Counted from the first letter of the stretch, positions 1 to 7,518 are shown. The stretch is DNA of 39,187 bases from Candidatus Baldrarchaeota archaeon (GCA_030587435.1 JAUQZC010000084.1:1-39187), one strand, 5' to 3'. Made by a program: numbers and translations. Notes: a model not told the origin generated them from the sequence alone.

Positions 1-335
1 ACTTTCAAATTAAGCTTCTTCACCACGTAAGCAGCAAGCGAATCATCAAAATCCAAGCCCTCTTCTTTCATAATTTCCGTAGCCTTTATTTTATCGTAAA
101 TCAACAAAGGATAAATAGTCAATCCCCTATAGTGAAGAAGAGAAGCAAGAAAAACCGCAATATCTCTCCAAGACTTCCCATAATTCTCCATAACAATAAC
201 CACGTTATCCAAATGAAAGTCAGTAGTATAAGCCCTTACCTCACCTTTCTGAACCATTTTAAGAAACTTCCTTGAAGCCTCACCATGCTCCTGAGCTAAT
301 TCTACTTCTAAAAATATATTTGAATCTATAAACAT
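1..335 (-). CDS. PIN-domain ribonuclease toxin, VapC-like (3' end outside window)
   Basis: I translated this from the ATG at 335-333; the frame is open to the window edge (111 residues seen). It begins MFIDSNIFLE, the usual PIN opening with the first metal-binding Asp at residue 4. Near the visible end, LDFDDSLAAYVV supplies the late acidic pair (about D97/D98). PIN domains of this kind are Mg-dependent ribonucleases acting as toxins. The start codon overlaps the stop of the upstream gene by one base (TAATG), the translational coupling typical of VapBC pairs. The C-terminus is missing only because the window ends. Confidence 0.82.
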   Translation of the reverse strand, partial: MFIDSNIFLEVELAQEHGEASRKFLKMVQKGEVRAYTTDFHLDNVVIVMENYGKSWRDIAVFLASLLHYRGLTIYPLLIYDKIKATEIMKEEGLDFDDSLAAYVVKKLNLK

Positions 336-610
336 TAACTTTTCACCTTTCTAGCCCTAATCTTCCTAGCCTCATGTTGAAGCTCAACACCACTCTTCTT
401 AACATGGCTAAGCATACCGTAAATCACATCAACAGGATCATCCAAAAAACCAACAACCTCCAAAACCTCGGAAACCCTAGCAACCCACTCACTAAAAGCC
501 TTCTCAGCAGCCACACTCAAAGCACCCTTACCATACCCAAACAACCTCATAGCCAACATCCTAAACCTCTTCTCAACATCATCTGAAACATTAACCTTAA
601 TACTACCCAC
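335..610 (-). CDS. VapB-like antitoxin partner of the PIN toxin
   Basis: A small basic protein of about 91 residues directly before the PIN gene, sharing one base with it. The N-terminus reads VGSIKVNVSDDVEKRF, the short beta strand then helix seen in archaeal ribbon-helix-helix-type antitoxins; the C-terminus is basic (KIRARKVKS). I prefer the GTG at 610 because an AGGTGA ribosome site lies five bases upstream (621-616). An alternative GTG at 619 would overlap that site. Expected role: neutralises the toxin and represses the operon. The family assignment rests on size, position and N-terminal pattern, not on a diagnostic motif. Confidence 0.7.
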   Translation of the reverse strand: MGSIKVNVSDDVEKRFRMLAMRLFGYGKGALSVAAEKAFSEWVARVSEVLEVVGFLDDPVDVIYGMLSHVKKSGVELQHEARKIRARKVKS

Positions 611-627
611 ACAAATCACCTAAGATA

Positions 628-653
628 TTAAGAACATATGAACTTAAGAACAT
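628..653 (-). promoter_or_regulatory. Two direct repeats upstream of the antitoxin, possible autoregulatory operator
   Basis: The 10-mer TTAAGAACAT occurs at 628-637 and again at 644-653, 16 bp apart, just upstream of the antitoxin start. Antitoxins commonly bind short repeats in their own promoter, so an operator is a reasonable inference. Nothing else supports it. Confidence 0.4.
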
Positions 654-996
654 TATGCAAAGTGTTCAAAATATCCCATACAAGAACACCTAGAAAGAAA
701 CTTCATCCAAATACAAAACGCAAAACACACACAAACAAAAAACTAACACAAAATAAAACTAAGAGTAAACAAACAGCTTCAAATCTTAAAGCAACTAACC
801 TATTCTACCATAAGCCTGCACTTCACTTCAAAACAATTTAAATTTACGTTTGCCTGCCAAAGCCACAAAAGAATCACCATAAGATATACCTTCCTAATAT
901 ACTAGAAAGAAATCGATAAAAATTCTAACAAACGTAACCAGAAGAGCAAATCACTCGAAAAAATCCATATATAAGGAAGATGAAAAATAAATTTTG
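654..996. other. Gene-free stretch, A/C-rich on the plus strand
   Basis: I found no convincing gene. Open frames here consist of low-complexity Lys/Thr/Asn codons arising from A/C-rich sequence. Confidence 0.5.
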
Positions 997-1203
997 GTGA
1001 ACATTATTGAGCCAAAAGAAATTTTAGTTTCAAAAGGCACCTTAATAGCTTTATCCGAAGGAAGAATAAAGTTCAAACCAGACATTAAAATCAAATTCGG
1101 CAGATACATCATTAAAAACCCAAGCTACTGGTGAAACCTATTGGTAGTAAGAGTAAAGATTAAAATCAAAGCAATAGCTAGAGGTTCTAACCAAAATCTT
1201 TAA
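997..1203 (+). pseudogene. Small coding-like frame interrupted by one in-frame TGA
   Basis: From a GTG at 997 the frame reads 45 plausible residues (VNIIEPKEILVSKGTLIAL and on to IIKNPSYW), then TGA at 1132-1134, then 22 more residues in the same frame (NLLVVRVKIKIKAIARGSNQ) to TAA at 1201-1203. Both parts have alternating hydrophobic and charged residues like a beta-rich small protein. It is most likely a decayed gene of about 68 codons; a real 45-residue protein is the alternative. I do not recognise the family. Confidence 0.35.
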
Positions 1204-1208
1204 ATATA
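1199..1208 (+). promoter_or_regulatory. TATA box for the membrane-protein gene
   Basis: TTTAAATATA lies about 45 bp before the ATG at 1253, predicting a start of transcription near 1228. It overlaps the end of the decayed frame before it. Confidence 0.45.
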
Positions 1209-1218
1209 GAGTAGTTTT

Positions 1219-1256
1219 AGTAGTTGATCATGACTAGTTAGAGTAGTTGATCATGA
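1219..1256 (+). repeat. 15-bp direct repeat around the start of the membrane-protein gene
   Basis: AGTAGTTGATCATGA is present at 1219-1233 and 1242-1256. The second copy contains the chosen start codon. It could be a small tandem duplication or a leader-region regulatory site; each copy contains the palindrome TGATCA. Confidence 0.5.
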
Positions 1257-2101
1257 ACAAAACTGTTTCTGTTGCAAGATTTCTAGCGCTTGTGACTGGT
1301 CTCACCCTCACGGAGACAGCTTATAAAGTTTTATCTGGAGATTTGCTGACCTTGACTTCGCTGGCTATCAGCCTTCTGGGCGGGTTCATTCTAAGCTTCT
1401 TCTTGACCTGGCTGGTTTCTCGAATGAAACTCCAAAGGCTTCACATCTTTGCTTTAATCTGGTTCAATCTCTTTATCGTTAGATATTTCAGTAACATGGT
1501 GGAGGGTTACTTCTTCACAAGCGTTTTTGCATCGTTTAACGATTTTCTCAGCCAAGTTTTCATCACACTAATTGTCACCTTGGCAGAGGGAGCCCTTACA
1601 GGCTTCCTGTTAATCACAAAGGCTACTGAGAGTCTAGTCGCATCTATCAAGGAGCACCTCTCAACAAGAAGCAAAGGCTCATGGATTGTCCGGATCGTTG
1701 CTGGATCAGTAATATATTTCCCGATCTACTTCTTCTTCGGTGCTTTGATCAGTCCTTTCATCATCGAATATTACAGTGGTTCTTCACTGGGTTTGAAAAT
1801 TCCCCCGTTCACAGTGATTATTCCTCTCGAGTTTTTTAGGGGCTTCCTATACGTCATAACTCTCCTCCCGATAATAGCAGCAGTTAAAGACGGTAAGAGG
1901 ACACCTTTCATAGCCCTCGCTTCCATGTTATTCATACCGGGAGCCCTCATCCCTTTAATCGCAGAAACATCTCTACCCCCAGAAATAATCCCCTTTCACT
2001 TACTCGAGATCCTAGGCGACTCATTAGTTTACGGCTTTGCTCTATCCAGAATCCTTGGTAAAGCTGAAGGGAACACTAGACCTTTTCATGATATCACGTG
2101 A
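1253..2101 (+). CDS. Polytopic membrane protein, unknown function
   Basis: An intact 282-residue protein (284 from the in-frame TTG at 1247). Hydrophobic stretches suggest about seven or eight membrane spans, for example LTSLAISLLGGFILSFFLTW near residues 33-52, VFITLIVTLAEGALTGFLLI near 102, IVAGSVIYFPIYFFFGALI near 148 and a final pair before the short polar tail. Two loops are basic, suggesting they face the cytoplasm. I see no catalytic motif and recognise no family. It stands alone with its own TATA box. The following gene remnants are unrelated. Confidence 0.72.
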   Translation: MNKTVSVARFLALVTGLTLTETAYKVLSGDLLTLTSLAISLLGGFILSFFLTWLVSRMKLQRLHIFALIWFNLFIVRYFSNMVEGYFFTSVFASFNDFLSQVFITLIVTLAEGALTGFLLITKATESLVASIKEHLSTRSKGSWIVRIVAGSVIYFPIYFFFGALISPFIIEYYSGSSLGLKIPPFTVIIPLEFFRGFLYVITLLPIIAAVKDGKRTPFIALASMLFIPGALIPLIAETSLPPEIIPFHLLEILGDSLVYGFALSRILGKAEGNTRPFHDIT

Positions 2102-2112
2102 CAAATAGCTAA

Positions 2113-2374
2113 GTTGATAGCTTATTCAGTATTCCGAGCTACCAAAAGGAAATTAGACGTACATTAGCTAAAGCGTATTCGGTAAGAAACTGTATCGTTC
2201 ATGGACCAGATATCCCAAAGTAAAGTCCGACAAAAAGGAGAGATTTATGTAGATACTCTTCCAGACCTTGTTTCTAAAGTAGAAGACCACCTCAGAGAGT
2301 CTATAAAACTCCGAGTAAAAGTCACTAACCATCTTTATTGGAAACGCAACACTCTCATTAATTATGGCAAGTAG
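2113..2374 (+). pseudogene. Remnant of an Apea-like HEPN domain
   Basis: One frame reads SLFSIPSYQKEIRRTLAKAY then SVRNCIVHG and stops at TAA 2206. After one frameshift the reading continues as RQKGEIYVDTLPDLVSKVED and HLRESIKL, then runs to TAG at 2372. The RN-x-x-VHG motif followed by a helix with a basic end is characteristic of HEPN ribonuclease-like domains. No start codon or N-terminal part remains. It is a C-terminal fragment of a gene that must once have been several hundred codons long. Confidence 0.55.
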
Positions 2375-2404
2375 CTTCTTGTTACATTGTTAACAAGCCA
2401 CAAG

Positions 2405-2487
2405 ACTAATACTTCTGCATCAAAATTAGAATCTTCACCATGAATGCTACTTTTATAATTACAACACTACGTAAGATATTATTTTAG
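2405..2487. repeat. Dispersed imperfect repeat, copy A
   Basis: About 80 bp aligned by eye with 3928-4004. Shared segments include AAATTAG, ATCT, CATGA, CTACTTTTAT and TACGTAAGA, in the same order and spacing. It is non-coding, and lies between a HEPN remnant and a broken toxin-antitoxin pair. Confidence 0.55.
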
Positions 2488-2592
2488 CAGAGAGGCTAGC
2501 TACTCTGCACACTATTATGTTACAGTGCTTAACTATGTTTTTAAGTATTAATGTGTATTTGTTGTTAAAGGTTTACGGTAGGTTGTAGTTTT

Positions 2593-2824
2593 ATGAAGAT
2601 TATTAGGTTACGTGTTCCTGAAAATGTTTCTGAAGTTTGAGGTTAGATTAATGGTTGCTATTGAACTTTACCGTGAAGGGAAAGTTACTTTAAAGCAAGC
2701 CGCTGAACTCGCCGCGCTCTATGTTGAAGATTTTATTAAAAAGTTGAGTAGACGAAAGGTTAGTGTTGTTAACTGGCCTGTGGAAGAGTTAAAAGAGGAG
2801 TTAAAGGAAGTTGACCACCTCTGA
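2593..2824 (+). pseudogene. UPF0175-family antitoxin, frameshifted
   Basis: The ATG at 2593 reads MKIIRLRVPENVSEV and stops. One base removed within the GAAGTTTGAGG at 2632-2642 restores EVRLMVAIELYREGKVTLKQ, AAELAALYVEDFIKKL and so on to the TGA at 2822-2824. The sequence VAIELYREGKVTLKQAAELA is the hallmark of UPF0175 (COG2886) antitoxins, which pair with DUF3368 PIN toxins; such a toxin remnant follows directly. A shortened product from ATG 2612, 2624 or 2654 is possible but would lack the N-terminal strand. Confidence 0.62.
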
Positions 2825-3120
2825 AATAGTGTCTAACACTTCTCCCCTCATAGCTTTTAAATACGCCGATGCAATGGACATTTAAAAAGCTTATTTAAAA
2901 TAGTGGTCGTCCCCCAGCTGTGTGGAGAGAGTTAACTGCTAAAGAAAGAATGTTCTTCAAGTCTTTAAATTTTATAGTTGTTCAAGATCCCGATAAAAGA
3001 CTTGTAAATGCTTTACAATTAGTGGTTGATAATTCTTCTTTTACTTCCTTAGGAAGTAAAAAAGTATACTGGAGCTTATGGATAGAATATCTAATTAAGG
3101 TAAAAGATTCAAACATTTAA
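2811..3120 (+). pseudogene. DUF3368-family PIN toxin, degraded
   Basis: Starting at TTG 2811, inside the antitoxin end, the frame reads SEIVSNTSPLIAFKYADAMD before TAA at 2883. VSNTSPLIA is the start of DUF3368 PIN toxins. Further on, VVVPQ appears in one frame and VWRELTAKER in another (frame 2920-3120), matching the middle of such toxins. The remainder has diverged. At least two frameshifts or deletions separate the parts, so no active toxin can be made. Toxin and antitoxin are both dead, as expected when they decay together. Confidence 0.55.
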
Positions 3121-3182
3121 GCAATACAATTTAACTGTAAAATAAAGTAGATAAGTGTCATTCATTCAATGAGGATATTGAA

Positions 3183-3641
3183 ATGAGAAGAAAAATAAGG
3201 ATATATTTAGATACTTCTGTTATTTCGGCATTATTTGATGAGAGAAATCCAGAGAGAAAATCACTTACTGAAGCATTTTTTGAGGAAATAGAAAAATTTA
3301 ACACCTATATCTCCGAACTCACAATTTTGGAAATAGAAAAAACTCCTGATCCAAAACTTCGAAACAACATGAAAGAAGTAATTTCAGAATTTCCAATACT
3401 GTATCTAACCGAAGACGTAGAATGGTTAGCAAATGAATACATTCGTTACGGTGCAGTTCCAAGAAGTTATCAAGAAGATGCTTATCACATCGCCATTGCT
3501 GTTATAAATGGTATGGATTACCTTTTAAGTTGGAACTTCAAACATATAGTAAGAAAAAAGACAAAGGATATAGTGAGGATGGTAAACACTATAAATTCCC
3601 TCAAACAAATAGAAATTATGACGCCCGCAGAACTATTATAG
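3183..3641 (+). CDS. PIN-domain protein (VapC-type ribonuclease)
   Basis: An intact 152-residue protein. It opens with IRIYLDTSVISALFDE (first Asp at residue 10), has an ELTILEIE helix with candidate Glu 45/50, and carries YQEDAYHIAIAVINGMDYLL with the late Asp 99, then SWNFKHIV, a signature of this PIN subgroup. Length and motif order fit a Mg-dependent RNase toxin. It is followed 11 bp later by a small basic gene that is probably its partner, giving a toxin-first order, the reverse of the pair at the window's left edge. All active-site acids are present, so it should be functional. Confidence 0.82.
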   Translation: MRRKIRIYLDTSVISALFDERNPERKSLTEAFFEEIEKFNTYISELTILEIEKTPDPKLRNNMKEVISEFPILYLTEDVEWLANEYIRYGAVPRSYQEDAYHIAIAVINGMDYLLSWNFKHIVRKKTKDIVRMVNTINSLKQIEIMTPAELL

Positions 3642-3652
3642 GAAGTATAAAT

Positions 3653-3850
3653 ATGCAAAAAATTTCAGAAAAAGACATTAAAAAAATAGAAAACGAGGTT
3701 AAGAAAGAATTCCCCAATGATCCCGCCCTACAACAAATTCACATTGCGAGGAAGATCATCTCAAAAGAAGCAGAAATCACAGGACTGAGTTTTCTCGAAT
3801 ACATAAAATCTCAAAGAAAACACATTAAACTGCGAAAAATCATAAAATGA
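3653..3850 (+). CDS. Small basic protein, probable antitoxin partner of the PIN protein
   Basis: 65 residues from the ATG at 3653 (MQKISEKDIKKIENEVKKEF). It is Lys/Glu-rich and helical, ending in SQRKHIKLRKIIK. An upstream in-frame extension overlaps the PIN gene and is unlikely to be used; a GGAAG sequence sits about seven bases before the chosen ATG. It has no recognised DNA-binding motif. Function is inferred only from size and its place directly behind the PIN toxin. Confidence 0.6.
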   Translation: MQKISEKDIKKIENEVKKEFPNDPALQQIHIARKIISKEAEITGLSFLEYIKSQRKHIKLRKIIK

Positions 3851-3865
3851 CCAACAAAACCGACA

Positions 3866-3925
3866 AAACAAACAAAGCCAAGAACAAAGATCAAACCGAA
3901 AAGAGAAAAAAAGCAGTGGTAGCGG
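3866..3925 (+). repeat. Imperfect copy of the tRNA-Met 3' flank, possible old attachment site
   Basis: Aligned by eye with 38823-38890, allowing short gaps: AAACAAACAAA, CCAAGAACA, TCAAAC, CCGAA, AGAGAA and AAGC-GTGG-AGCGG match in the same order and orientation. At 38.9 kb this sequence runs into the tRNA 3' end (TGGAAGCGG there, TGGTAGCGG here). A degenerate att duplication is one explanation. The A-richness of the sequence weakens the case. Confidence 0.45.
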
Positions 3926-3927
3926 AG

Positions 3928-4004
3928 AACTACTTTTGCACCGAAATTAGTATCTCCCCATGATTACTACTTTTATCACATCATTACGTAAGACACTACT
4001 TTTT
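3928..4004. repeat. Dispersed imperfect repeat, copy B
   Basis: Aligns with 2405-2487 over its full length. It abuts the tRNA-flank-like repeat on its left and the promoter region of a small winged-helix gene on its right, and includes the palindrome TTACGTAA at 3985-3992. Confidence 0.55.
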
Positions 4005-4023
4005 GGTGGGGGGAGACGGTCTA

Positions 4024-4242
4024 ATGCAACCAAACCATCCAAGGTATGGTGAAGTTATTAAACGGGTCCTAGTAATCTTTGTTAACAATTACCCAAAAGT
4101 TCTTAAACAATTTGAAATATCGAAATGGAGCGACTTAAAATACAGTTCCGTTAAACCAGCAATACACTGTCTCTATGAACTTGGACTACTCGTAAGAAAA
4201 GGGAGAGGACATACTTTCTATATAGCAAAATCAAAACCATAA
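4024..4242 (+). CDS. Small winged-helix-like DNA-binding protein
   Basis: 72 residues from ATG 4024, preceded by a very strong GGTGGGGGGAG ribosome site; in-frame TTG/GTG codons just upstream lie inside that site and are less likely. The sequence contains a helix-turn-helix-like stretch (WSDLKYSSVKPAIHCLYELG) followed by LLVRKGRGHTFYIAKSK, which has the shape of a wing. Single-domain winged-helix regulators of this size are common in archaeal mobile DNA. The target is unknown. The flanking DNA is repeat and pseudogene. Confidence 0.6.
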   Translation: MQPNHPRYGEVIKRVLVIFVNNYPKVLKQFEISKWSDLKYSSVKPAIHCLYELGLLVRKGRGHTFYIAKSKP

Positions 4243-4261
4243 GAATACTTGAAGGAAAAGT

Positions 4262-4546
4262 TATGTCTTAAAGTCCGTAAAACCTATTCTCAACGACCTA
4301 AGAAACATAGGCGATGTGTAGAGGAGATCACATAGAGACAGAAGAACCAGAAGGTGGGAAAGGATAGTGACCTAAATATTAGAGTATATCAAAGGAATGG
4401 AGAGCACTTAGAGTTCGATTGGTGCTAATCAAGGGATGCAAGGAATTTATAGACTGAAAGGGAAAGTAAAGAATGTGTTAAACAACCTCGTGAAAGAAGA
4501 GTATGAAAAACTGAAGAAAATTTCCAAATACACATTCCTTATTTAG
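4262..4546 (+). pseudogene. Decayed gene, unknown family
   Basis: Coding-like blocks in shifting frames: LKSVKPILNDLRNIGDV, then LEYIKGMES, then KVKNVLNNLVKEEYEKLKKI ending at TAG 4544-4546. Stops and frameshifts separate them. The last block resembles the end of another remnant at 23.9 kb (LSDFIEGKYEKLKKMF), so the two probably derive from one family. No function can be assigned. Confidence 0.4.
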
Positions 4547-4747
4547 ATATATCCATGATATTTAACCGTCTCGTGAAATTTTTAAGATATCCGACTCAAA
4601 ATTTATAAAGTAAAAAGTTGTATATATTATTACATCATAAAAGATAAAAGAATCAAAACGGAGTTGTAATGGAAATTAGAAGAAGGATGGGATGAATTTA
4701 TTCATAAGAGGGGTACAAATATGTTTCTATTTTTAGGGAGATCCGTG

Positions 4748-5212
4748 ATGTTGACCGTGAAAGGATGGGTATTACGGTTTCTTGCTCTGGATGACTTTAA
4801 ACCTATTGAAGGCGCGACTAGGCTCCAGAAACTAATGTTCTTAGCATCTCAAAAAATAAAACAGTTAGAAGGTTTTCCAAAGTTTGAGCCAGGACCATAC
4901 GGCCCATTTAGTAGTGAAATTGAAGAAGCCTTAAAGGAATTAAAGAAAGAAGGGCTTGTAGAGGAAACCACGAGATTAGGAGGGTTGAAAGAGCACGCTA
5001 GAGTGTTTTCTCTTACCGAAAATGGTAAAAAAGTCGCTAAAACGATCTTAGAAAAAGTCTTAAAGCAGAATTCCAAGGTCTTAAAGGAATTAGAAGACCT
5101 TAAAAAGGATTGGAACAATGTGCCTCTCCTGCTTTTTCTAATGCATGTCTACAACCTATACCCTGAATACGCTAAAAGAAGCATTATTAAAAGCAGAATT
5201 CCAAGGCCTTAG
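4748..5212 (+). CDS. DUF4065/SocA-like winged-helix protein
   Basis: 154 residues from ATG 4748, chosen because AGGGAGA lies seven bases before it; an ATG at 4721 is also in frame. The pattern GATRLQKLMFLASQK ... FEPGPYGPFSSEIEEALKEL ... EGLVEE resembles the DUF4065 (Panacea/SocA) fold, where a conserved yGPfs motif precedes a helix. Such proteins often act as antitoxins or regulators. Residues 75-115 look coiled and charged. The last residues read through a 17-bp sequence (5190-5206) that duplicates 5062-5078 in another frame, so the C-terminus may have been reset by a small duplication. Family assignment is moderate. Confidence 0.6.
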   Translation: MLTVKGWVLRFLALDDFKPIEGATRLQKLMFLASQKIKQLEGFPKFEPGPYGPFSSEIEEALKELKKEGLVEETTRLGGLKEHARVFSLTENGKKVAKTILEKVLKQNSKVLKELEDLKKDWNNVPLLLFLMHVYNLYPEYAKRSIIKSRIPRP

Positions 5213-5309
5213 TGTTTATTGTTTTTATACATACTACTTTTTCTTTTCATATCCTCCAGAAAGTCTTGAACATCGTTCCGATCTTCCGTATATTCTCTTA
5301 CTTTTCTCG

Positions 5310-5762
5310 TTATAGATATAAATCACCAATAATCGTAAAACAGAGAAAAATCATTATCGCACTTAAGATAAGGGCTAATTCCGACGATATATTCAAAGTT
5401 ATCATATATAGAATATAAAGGAAGATCGTTAATAAACATTGCACCAAATTGTTTAGTGGATCCGGAATTTCCTCTAGAGTCTCTTCCATATACGATATTA
5501 AAACCCAATATCGCAGGTTATTGGCTAATTCATCCAAATGGCGTTCTTGTTCAATCGGACTTGAAGTACTACGTATTTTGTCCGCGAAATCAATAATTAA
5601 TGGAGAAATTATTTTTACTATCTCATTTCTTAACTTTCTTCTCTCTTCCTTGTACTTCTCAATAATATTTCTATAATGAATTGATAAATAGAGCACAGCA
5701 ACTACTGCAGCAAAAACCGCATGCACAACAGCAGTAATGCCAGAGACGCTGCTAATCCCCAT
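5310..5762 (-). CDS. Small membrane protein with cytoplasmic coiled middle, unknown
   Basis: 150 residues. One hydrophobic helix at 6-28 (ITAVVHAVFAAVVAVLYLSI), a charged helical middle (residues 30-95, EKYKEERRKLRNEIVKII onward), and two closely spaced hydrophobic helices at about 105-147 ending in FTIIGDLYL. The arrangement suggests three membrane spans with a helical domain of about 70 residues. It has no recognised motif, and reads opposite to its neighbours. A hairpin-forming palindrome lies 65 bp upstream. Confidence 0.6.
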   Translation of the reverse strand: MGISSVSGITAVVHAVFAAVVAVLYLSIHYRNIIEKYKEERRKLRNEIVKIISPLIIDFADKIRSTSSPIEQERHLDELANNLRYWVLISYMEETLEEIPDPLNNLVQCLLTIFLYILYMITLNISSELALILSAIMIFLCFTIIGDLYL

Positions 5763-5826
5763 CTAACATTACCTCTAATATATTTTGTATTTCAAAAGCA
5801 TATTAAACTTTATTATCAACAAAGTT

Positions 5827-5846
5827 TTTGACATAAAAATGTCAAA
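5827..5846. repeat. Perfect 8-bp inverted repeat with 4-nt loop
   Basis: TTTGACAT-AAAA-ATGTCAAA. It lies upstream of the minus-strand membrane-protein gene starting at 5762, so an operator or 5'-leader hairpin is possible. No U-run suggests a terminator. Confidence 0.45.
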
Positions 5847-5949
5847 GAGAAAACTTGGCAACACTACTTTTCATGCTTGCAACGAACGGTATGCGTTCTG
5901 ACAACTACCTTTGGAAAATGAATGTAACATTTTGTATAAAAATTCCAAA

Positions 5950-6212
5950 TCAGTAAAAGAAGTACTCAAAAACCTCAAGAATCTTTTTAATATTCAAATC
6001 AAACTTCCTAACAGACATCCCACTCAAACCCTCCTCAACAAATTACCACACATCACCGTTATTTTATTTTCGAATAGAGAAGATACACCAACTTCTACGT
6101 ATTCCAATATAAAACAACTCGGACAAACCACAAATAGTACACCACCACAGTCAACACAATGCTTAACTAGTACTCCGAAAATTGCCTCACCTTTTAGCTT
6201 CTCATGAATCAT
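5950..6212 (-). pseudogene. Zinc-ribbon-like protein, frameshifted
   Basis: From ATG 6212 the frame reads 62 residues including CVDCGGVLFVVCPSC (Cys at 19, 22, 30 and 33), a compact four-Cys zinc-binding pattern. It stops at 6024, but a neighbouring frame continues with coding-like sequence (EEGLSGMSVRKFDLNIKKIL) to TGA 5950-5952. One indel near 6030 would fuse the two into about 85 residues. Either the short zinc protein is real or this is a broken gene. No partner is evident. Confidence 0.42.
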
Positions 6213-6435
6213 AATTCAAATCACTTGTCAAAATACTTGGAGAATGAGAGGTACTATGACATAGTTGAACTTCTTGAGACAATTGCAAGAGACCATTTTA
6301 AGTCTTAAATTGAGGAAAAAAGAAACATTCAAACCCGTAGATGAAGCTAAGACACTAAAAGAAGTCATTGATATTTCGCAGGCAATTTATGACATACAGG
6401 TTAGAACACCTAAAGAGGAAAACGGCTTACCTTAA
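6204..6435 (+). pseudogene. Broken small helical gene, PaREP1/HEPN-like in character
   Basis: The ATG at 6204 gives 34 residues (HLSKYLENERYYDIVELLET and on to ARDHFKS) before TAA. A shifted frame then reads KKETFKPVDEAKTLKEVIDI and SQAIYDIQVRTPKEENGLP to TAA 6433-6435. The content is helical and charged like small HEPN or PaREP1 proteins, but there is no diagnostic motif. It overlaps the minus-strand zinc fragment at its start. Confidence 0.38.
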
Positions 6436-6474
6436 AAGTGTTGAGGTAAAACGGACATGAATAATTTGAAATGA

Positions 6475-7518
6475 TCAGTGATTAACCTTAGGCACTTCGA
6501 TTTTTGGCTTGACATAGGGACATTTTATTATAAAAAGCCACTCCTTTTCCATTTTGAAAACAGGCATGGCATACAACTTTTTTAATGTACCTAATAGTTT
6601 TTTCTGTTCGCTGAAATAAACATTTTCTGCATTTACCATTTCTCCTGCTAGGTTGAGAACCTTATCATTGTCTATTATTAGTGAGATCGTATCGTGAATT
6701 ATTTTTTCTGCATTTTCTACTTTTTTAATGTCTTGGGACCTATAAACAGTCTTAGCTTCAACCTTTACGGCATACATGGGGTGACCTACATCAGCGGGGG
6801 CACTGACAACTTCTTTTTCCACTACCTCTCCCATCATATCACGAAATAGTAGTTTAATTTCTGCTTTCGTTAATTTTTTAACATTTTTTATCAATGCCAA
6901 AAATCTTAGAAGTTGACAAACTCCTAAAACTAGGTCTAATACGAAGAAACAATCTACTTGATTTCCCCTAATAAATACATGTTTAAGACCTCTCTTTTCT
7001 AAATAGTTAGCAACTTCGTGTTCTACTGCCTCTCTAAGGAGCTTTGTAGCATTATGAAAATTTCTTGTTGTTTCAAAATATCTTTTAAAAAGCTTGGTGA
7101 GCTCTGGGTAGTGATTTTCTACTAAATCTTCGTAAAAATGTTCATATTTAATAAATTTATTATAAAATTTGATACTCTTAGCCACATTTTCAGTAAACGC
7201 CTTATCAAAGACCCCAGCTGTCATAGCCGGGGCAGGAAACGTAGGTCTGAATTTTGGATAACAACCCTCTGTTTCATATTTAAAATCTAGAAAATTCTTT
7301 TCTAAGGCCTCAATTAACAATTTTACTACGCTGTTTCTCAACATATCGAAATGTATGCGTGCTGCTTCCATGCTAAACTGTCTATCTTGAAGCTTACGAG
7401 ATACAAAAAACGATCCAATAGTTGAAAATATGAATGTAACTAATATATCCCAGCAAGATCTAAGGGTAGATATTAGAGCTGTTGTAATTTCACTTATAGA
7501 AAGAAAGAGTAGTGGCAT
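6475..7518 (-). CDS. Membrane-anchored protein with large cytoplasmic domain, unknown
   Basis: An intact 347-residue protein. GGAGG lies eight bases before the ATG at 7518, giving a confident start. An N-terminal hydrophobic segment at about 20-42 (RSCWDILVTFIFSTIGSFFV) is followed by a long, mostly helical domain with charged stretches. A second, weaker hydrophobic patch (VDCFFVLDLVLGVCQLLRFL) falls near residue 190-210. Catalytic motifs are not evident. It is transcribed divergently from the ATPase/PIN-like pair at 7.8 kb across a 277-bp gap, so it could belong to the same module. That is inference from position only. Confidence 0.65.
   Translation of the reverse strand: MPLLFLSISEITTALISTLRSCWDILVTFIFSTIGSFFVSRKLQDRQFSMEAARIHFDMLRNSVVKLLIEALEKNFLDFKYETEGCYPKFRPTFPAPAMTAGVFDKAFTENVAKSIKFYNKFIKYEHFYEDLVENHYPELTKLFKRYFETTRNFHNATKLLREAVEHEVANYLEKRGLKHVFIRGNQVDCFFVLDLVLGVCQLLRFLALIKNVKKLTKAEIKLLFRDMMGEVVEKEVVSAPADVGHPMYAVKVEAKTVYRSQDIKKVENAEKIIHDTISLIIDNDKVLNLAGEMVNAENVYFSEQKKLLGTLKKLYAMPVFKMEKEWLFIIKCPYVKPKIEVPKVNH

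Noticed and set aside
638..841. 67-codon open frame on the plus strand
   Set aside because: Low-complexity Lys/Thr/Asn composition from A/C-rich DNA, no ribosome site and no domain pattern.
1132..1134. TGA read as tryptophan or selenocysteine
   Set aside because: TGA clearly terminates many intact genes here, and no selenocysteine element is evident in the following sequence.
5212..5418. 68-codon plus-strand frame after the DUF4065-like gene
   Set aside because: Overlaps the end of the membrane-protein gene on the other strand and has no ribosome site.
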